DNA of 8,451 nt from an uncultured Eubacteriaceae bacterium (GTDB lineage: Bacteria > Bacillota > Clostridia > Eubacteriales > Eubacteriaceae), in contig CANRHG010000075.1 of the NCBI GenBank assembly GCA_947630385.1, forward strand, positions 1 through 8,451, written 5' to 3'. Positions 6,813-8,451 of the stretch are shown here, piece after piece (positions within the stretch are counted from its first letter, which is position 1; each line of letters begins with the position of its first letter). The position numbers and the translations under genes are program-made. The notes under the pieces are model-generated. The model saw only the letters and a list, made by a program, of their open reading frames with translations, made no database searches and was not told the DNA's origin.

Positions 6813-6821
6813 ATAGGAAAA

Positions 6822-7619
6822 ATGCAAGTAAAACCAAAAGTAACCTTACTGGCCCATACGCCACTACCGGAAAAAGTCATAGCGGCCGCCGCAAAACTCT
6901 GTTATAGTAAAACCCCATCTTCGGAGATCATGAATGGTCTCGACGATGAGGCTGCTGCTAAATTTTTAGATATGCTCGTCGGTTTCGGACACGCTTCACC
7001 GATCGAACACGCGACGTTCACCTTTGGAATCGAAGGCGTGAGCCGCTCTTTTACCCATCAACTGGTCCGACACCGTATGGCTTCTTATAGCCAGAAATCC
7101 CAACGCTACGTCGACGAAGGTGGCTTTAACTATATTATCCCACCTGAGATAGAAGATAATCCGCAGGCAAAAGAAGCTTTTATAAAGGCTATGGAAAACA
7201 GCCAAAAAGCTTACGATGAGATCTCACAGATTTTGCAGGATGCTTACGTTGAGAATTTAGACGAAGACAAAAAGGACGATAAATCGGAACGTAGAAAACT
7301 TCAAAAAAAAGCCATCGAAGATGCCCGCTTTGTGCTCCCAAACGCCTGTGAGACGATGATCGTCGTTACGATGAACGCCAGAGAGCTCATGCACTTCTTT
7401 AACGTTCGTACCTGTAACCGGGCTCAGTGGGAGATCAGGGAAGTCGCCAAACAGATGTTAAAGATCTGTTACGAAATGGCTCCCACCCTGTTTAAAAACG
7501 CGGGACCCAACTGCCTAAATGGACCTTGCCCGGAAGGGAATATGTCATGCAGGCAAAGGGAGGCCGTTATTGAAGAGTTTAAAAAGCTTAAAGAATCACC
7601 ATCCATTAAAACTGGATAA
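6822..7619 (+). CDS. thyX: Flavin-dependent thymidylate synthase
   Basis: ThyX makes dTMP from dUMP with FAD, NADPH and methylene-tetrahydrofolate in the cytoplasm, in place of ThyA. The 265 residues carry the signature RHRMASYSQKSQRY (83-96; family RHRxxSxxxxSxRY). Other family blocks are HASPIEHATFTFGIEGVSR (57-75), ARFVLPNACET (168-178) and MNARELMHFFNVRTCNRAQWEIR (184-206), which hold the dUMP/FAD residues. ATG 6822 gives the normal family N-terminus (VTLLAHTPLPEKVIAAAAKLCYS). AGGA at 6815-6818 is only 3 bases away, so initiation may be weak. The start follows the terminator so closely that transcription must come from read-through or from a promoter inside the ispH-S1 3' end. The last codons (SIKTG-stop) are encoded by the first unit of the downstream repeat array, so the natural C-terminus has probably been replaced. 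All catalytic motifs remain. Confidence 0.96.
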   Translation: MQVKPKVTLLAHTPLPEKVIAAAAKLCYSKTPSSEIMNGLDDEAAAKFLDMLVGFGHASPIEHATFTFGIEGVSRSFTHQLVRHRMASYSQKSQRYVDEGGFNYIIPPEIEDNPQAKEAFIKAMENSQKAYDEISQILQDAYVENLDEDKKDDKSERRKLQKKAIEDARFVLPNACETMIVVTMNARELMHFFNVRTCNRAQWEIREVAKQMLKICYEMAPTLFKNAGPNCLNGPCPEGNMSCRQREAVIEEFKKLKESPSIKTG

Positions 7620-7713
7620 TTTAGCCATAGTATATTAAAACTGGAGAATTTCACGGCTTAGCTATTAAAACCTGGTAAAATGACATGCTTAAGGATTAAA
7701 AGTTGGTAAAGTG
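7605..7713 (+). repeat. Four imperfect direct repeats of 29-31 bp
   Basis: Units begin at 7605, 7634, 7664 and 7695. Each opens with ATTAAAA followed by a CTGG/TTGG core and an A/T-rich stretch: ATTAAAACTGGATAATTT, ATTAAAACTGGAGAATTT, ATTAAAACCTGGTAAAAT and ATTAAAAGTTGGTAAAGT. Units 1 and 2 resemble each other, and units 3 and 4 share an extra base and TGGTAAA. The second half of each unit is variable. The first unit supplies the end of thyX, including its stop. The even phasing suggests a tandem array of protein-binding sites. Confidence 0.85.
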
Positions 7714-7746
7714 AACTGTATAAAAAATTACATTTATGCAGTTTTT
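7714..7746 (+). terminator. Weak terminator-like hairpin after thyX and the repeats
   Basis: AACTGTATAAA (7714-7724) pairs with TTTATGCAGTT (7733-7743) over 11 bp with one G-T wobble. The loop is 8 bases and three more T follow, so the 3' side ends in a run of five T. The stem is A/T-rich, so termination strength is doubtful. It may instead be part of the mobile-element end. Confidence 0.35.
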
Positions 7747-7755
7747 ACGAAGAAC

Positions 7756-7787
7756 GGTTTTCGGTCGGCTTTGCTCCACCGGAAACC
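7756..7787. other. GC-rich hairpin, possible terminator of the minus-strand remnant
   Basis: GGTTTTCGGT (7756-7765) pairs with ACCGGAAACC (7778-7787) over 10 bp with one wobble and a 12-base loop. It lies 38 bases beyond the stop of the minus-strand DUF4357 remnant, but neither side carries a good T-run. Confidence 0.4.
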
Positions 7788-7824
7788 CTCTTTAACTTTA
7801 TGGGCATTACCCAGCGTCCGTGGA

Positions 7825-8447
7825 TTACAGAGATTTCAATGATTGTCCGCTTTCAGTTTTCCAACTCGTTAAACCGTTCGCACTTTTTCCTATAACGAAC
7901 ATAGCCGCATAAGAAGGACTGGTAAAGAGCATATCTTCCTGCAGAATACCATGTTCATCAATCTGCGCATTTTTACGACGTTCCTTGATTACTGGCGGGA
8001 TTGTATTATCATCCGTAAGAGAAATATGACTTCCCTTAAGGACTACAAATCCCTCGGCCGTCTGTGCGCCGTTTGCCTCAACCTTCCCAACATTCTTGAT
8101 CGTTCGTTTAAGGTGCAGCTTTGTTGAGGTATCCGGAACAGACGTGATATCGTCTGTGGTTTTTACTGCGGGCTTGCTTATCGGCTCAAACAGCTTGTGT
8201 CCGAGCGTCCCATGATAACCTTAGCGTAGTCGATGAATTCCTCCATCTCGCTTTCTTTCTCCTCGGTGATATTTCCAGGAGTAGGATCGTTACTGTTCTT
8301 AACCTCATAGCGTTTTGCTGCTAAGGCAAGATTACAGAAACGATTCTTAAGATAGCTTATCTCCATGGGGCCAAAGGAGTTATTTGAAGTTATTACAATA
8401 TAAATATAGAGATTATTGAACGACAGGTTCAATAATCTTCTATCAAT
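7825..8447 (-). pseudogene. Remnant of a GIY-YIG nuclease-family protein: C-terminal part with DUF4357 domain, frameshifted and 5'-truncated
   Basis: Read on the minus strand, 8447 to about 8208 encodes VITSNNSFGPMEISYLKNRF, then RYEVKNSNDPTPGNITEE and MEEFIDYAKVIMG. Here the frame breaks. One base further on in phase, 8205 to 7825 continues for 126 residues with LGHKLFEPI, AEGFVVLKGSHISL, MLFTSPSYAAMFVIGKSANG and LTSWKTESGQSLKSL, then TAA at 7825-7827. This is the order of the C-terminal half of GIY-YIG/DUF4357 proteins: a conserved linker helix region, then DUF4357 with its GxSANGxxxWK ending. Joined, the two parts look collinear, as if one base was lost near 8206-8208 (GGA-CG where GGA-ACG or similar is expected). 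The GIY-YIG catalytic domain is missing. The upstream frame meets TGA at 8448-8450. The only starts are TTG 8432 or internal ATGs, so it is probably dead. Host role is unknown. Confidence 0.8.
8410..8438. repeat. Perfect inverted repeat, 12-bp arms
   Basis: AGATTATTGAAC (8410-8421) and GTTCAATAATCT (8427-8438) are exact reverse complements around the 5-base loop GACAG. No T-run follows on either strand. It covers the 5' edge of the minus-strand remnant, just upstream of where family similarity begins (about 8396). Confidence 0.75.
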
Positions 8448-8451
8448 TCAT

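Larger units (their letters stand above)
7605..7746. mobile_element. Possible solo end of an IS21-family-like element
   Basis: IS21-family elements carry several short repeated transposase-binding sites at each end, and the array of ATTAAAACTGG-type units fits that design. It sits exactly at the 3' end of a housekeeping gene and next to a decayed accessory gene. No istA or istB coding sequence remains in the window, and no matching second end is seen. This is inference from layout, not a database match, and the orientation is not resolved. Confidence 0.35.

Noticed and set aside
6783..6821. Riboswitch or T-box before thyX
   Set aside because: Only 39 bases lie between the two genes and they are taken up by the terminator. 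There is no room for an aptamer.
7605..7713. Repeat array as a CRISPR
   Set aside because: Only about 18 bases of each 30-base unit are conserved, repeats are degenerate, the variable part is 10-13 bases and far too short for spacers, and there are no cas genes.
7734..7832. Minus-strand open stretch of 32 codons (contains GFRWSKADRKPFF) after the remnant
   Set aside because: It has no start codon, overlaps two hairpins and matches no family I recognise. It may be chance or mobile-element end sequence.
8195..8215. Programmed frameshift in the DUF4357 gene
   Set aside because: There is no slippery heptamer or following structure at the break, and the gene also lacks its 5' half, so decay is the simpler reading.
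8178..8432. Stand-alone small protein of 84 residues on the minus strand
   Set aside because: Its first 75 residues match the middle of the GIY-YIG/DUF4357 family and the last nine are out-of-frame sequence after the shift, so it is part of a pseudogene.

Overview
The window looks like the chromosome of a Clostridia-type Bacillota. The main reason is the single reading frame that joins IspH (isoprenoid reductase) to a ribosomal protein S1-like protein, an arrangement known from that class. The scpA-scpB-rluB order, the cmk-S1 adjacency and a ThyX-type thymidylate synthase fit as well. I cannot name a genus. GC content is intermediate in the coding part and visibly lower after about 7620.

From 1 to 6782 there is one tightly packed plus-strand block: the tail of scpA, scpB, a RluB-type rRNA pseudouridine synthase, a YtqB/MnmM-type tRNA methyltransferase, an HI0933/YhiN-type flavoprotein, cmk, plsC and ispH-S1. 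Every junction overlaps, so there is no non-coding base before the stop at 6782. The block ends at a strong intrinsic terminator (6789-6812). The genes cover chromosome segregation (ScpAB), RNA modification (three enzymes), CMP phosphorylation, phospholipid acylation, isoprenoid synthesis and mRNA binding on the ribosome, which reads as a growth-linked housekeeping operon.

thyX (6822-7619) starts only nine bases past the terminator T-run, with no room for its own promoter. Its last five codons lie inside the first unit of a 29-31 bp imperfect direct repeat array (7605-7713), so its 3' end appears to have been replaced by foreign sequence, possibly the end of an IS21-family-like element.

From 7620 to 8451 there is no intact gene. 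The region holds the four repeat units, two hairpins (7714-7746 and 7756-7787), and on the minus strand a frameshifted, 5'-truncated remnant of a GIY-YIG/DUF4357-family protein (7825 to about 8447). The remnant needs two frames to read and has no ATG at its head. A perfect 12-bp inverted repeat lies at its 5' edge (8410-8438). This looks like a decayed accessory patch next to an intact housekeeping operon.

I found no clearly new defence or regulatory system. The most unusual points are the apparent ATT start of the flavoprotein gene, the AT-rich patch inside ispH, the unusual residues beside conserved IspH cysteines, and the repeat array fused to the thyX end.
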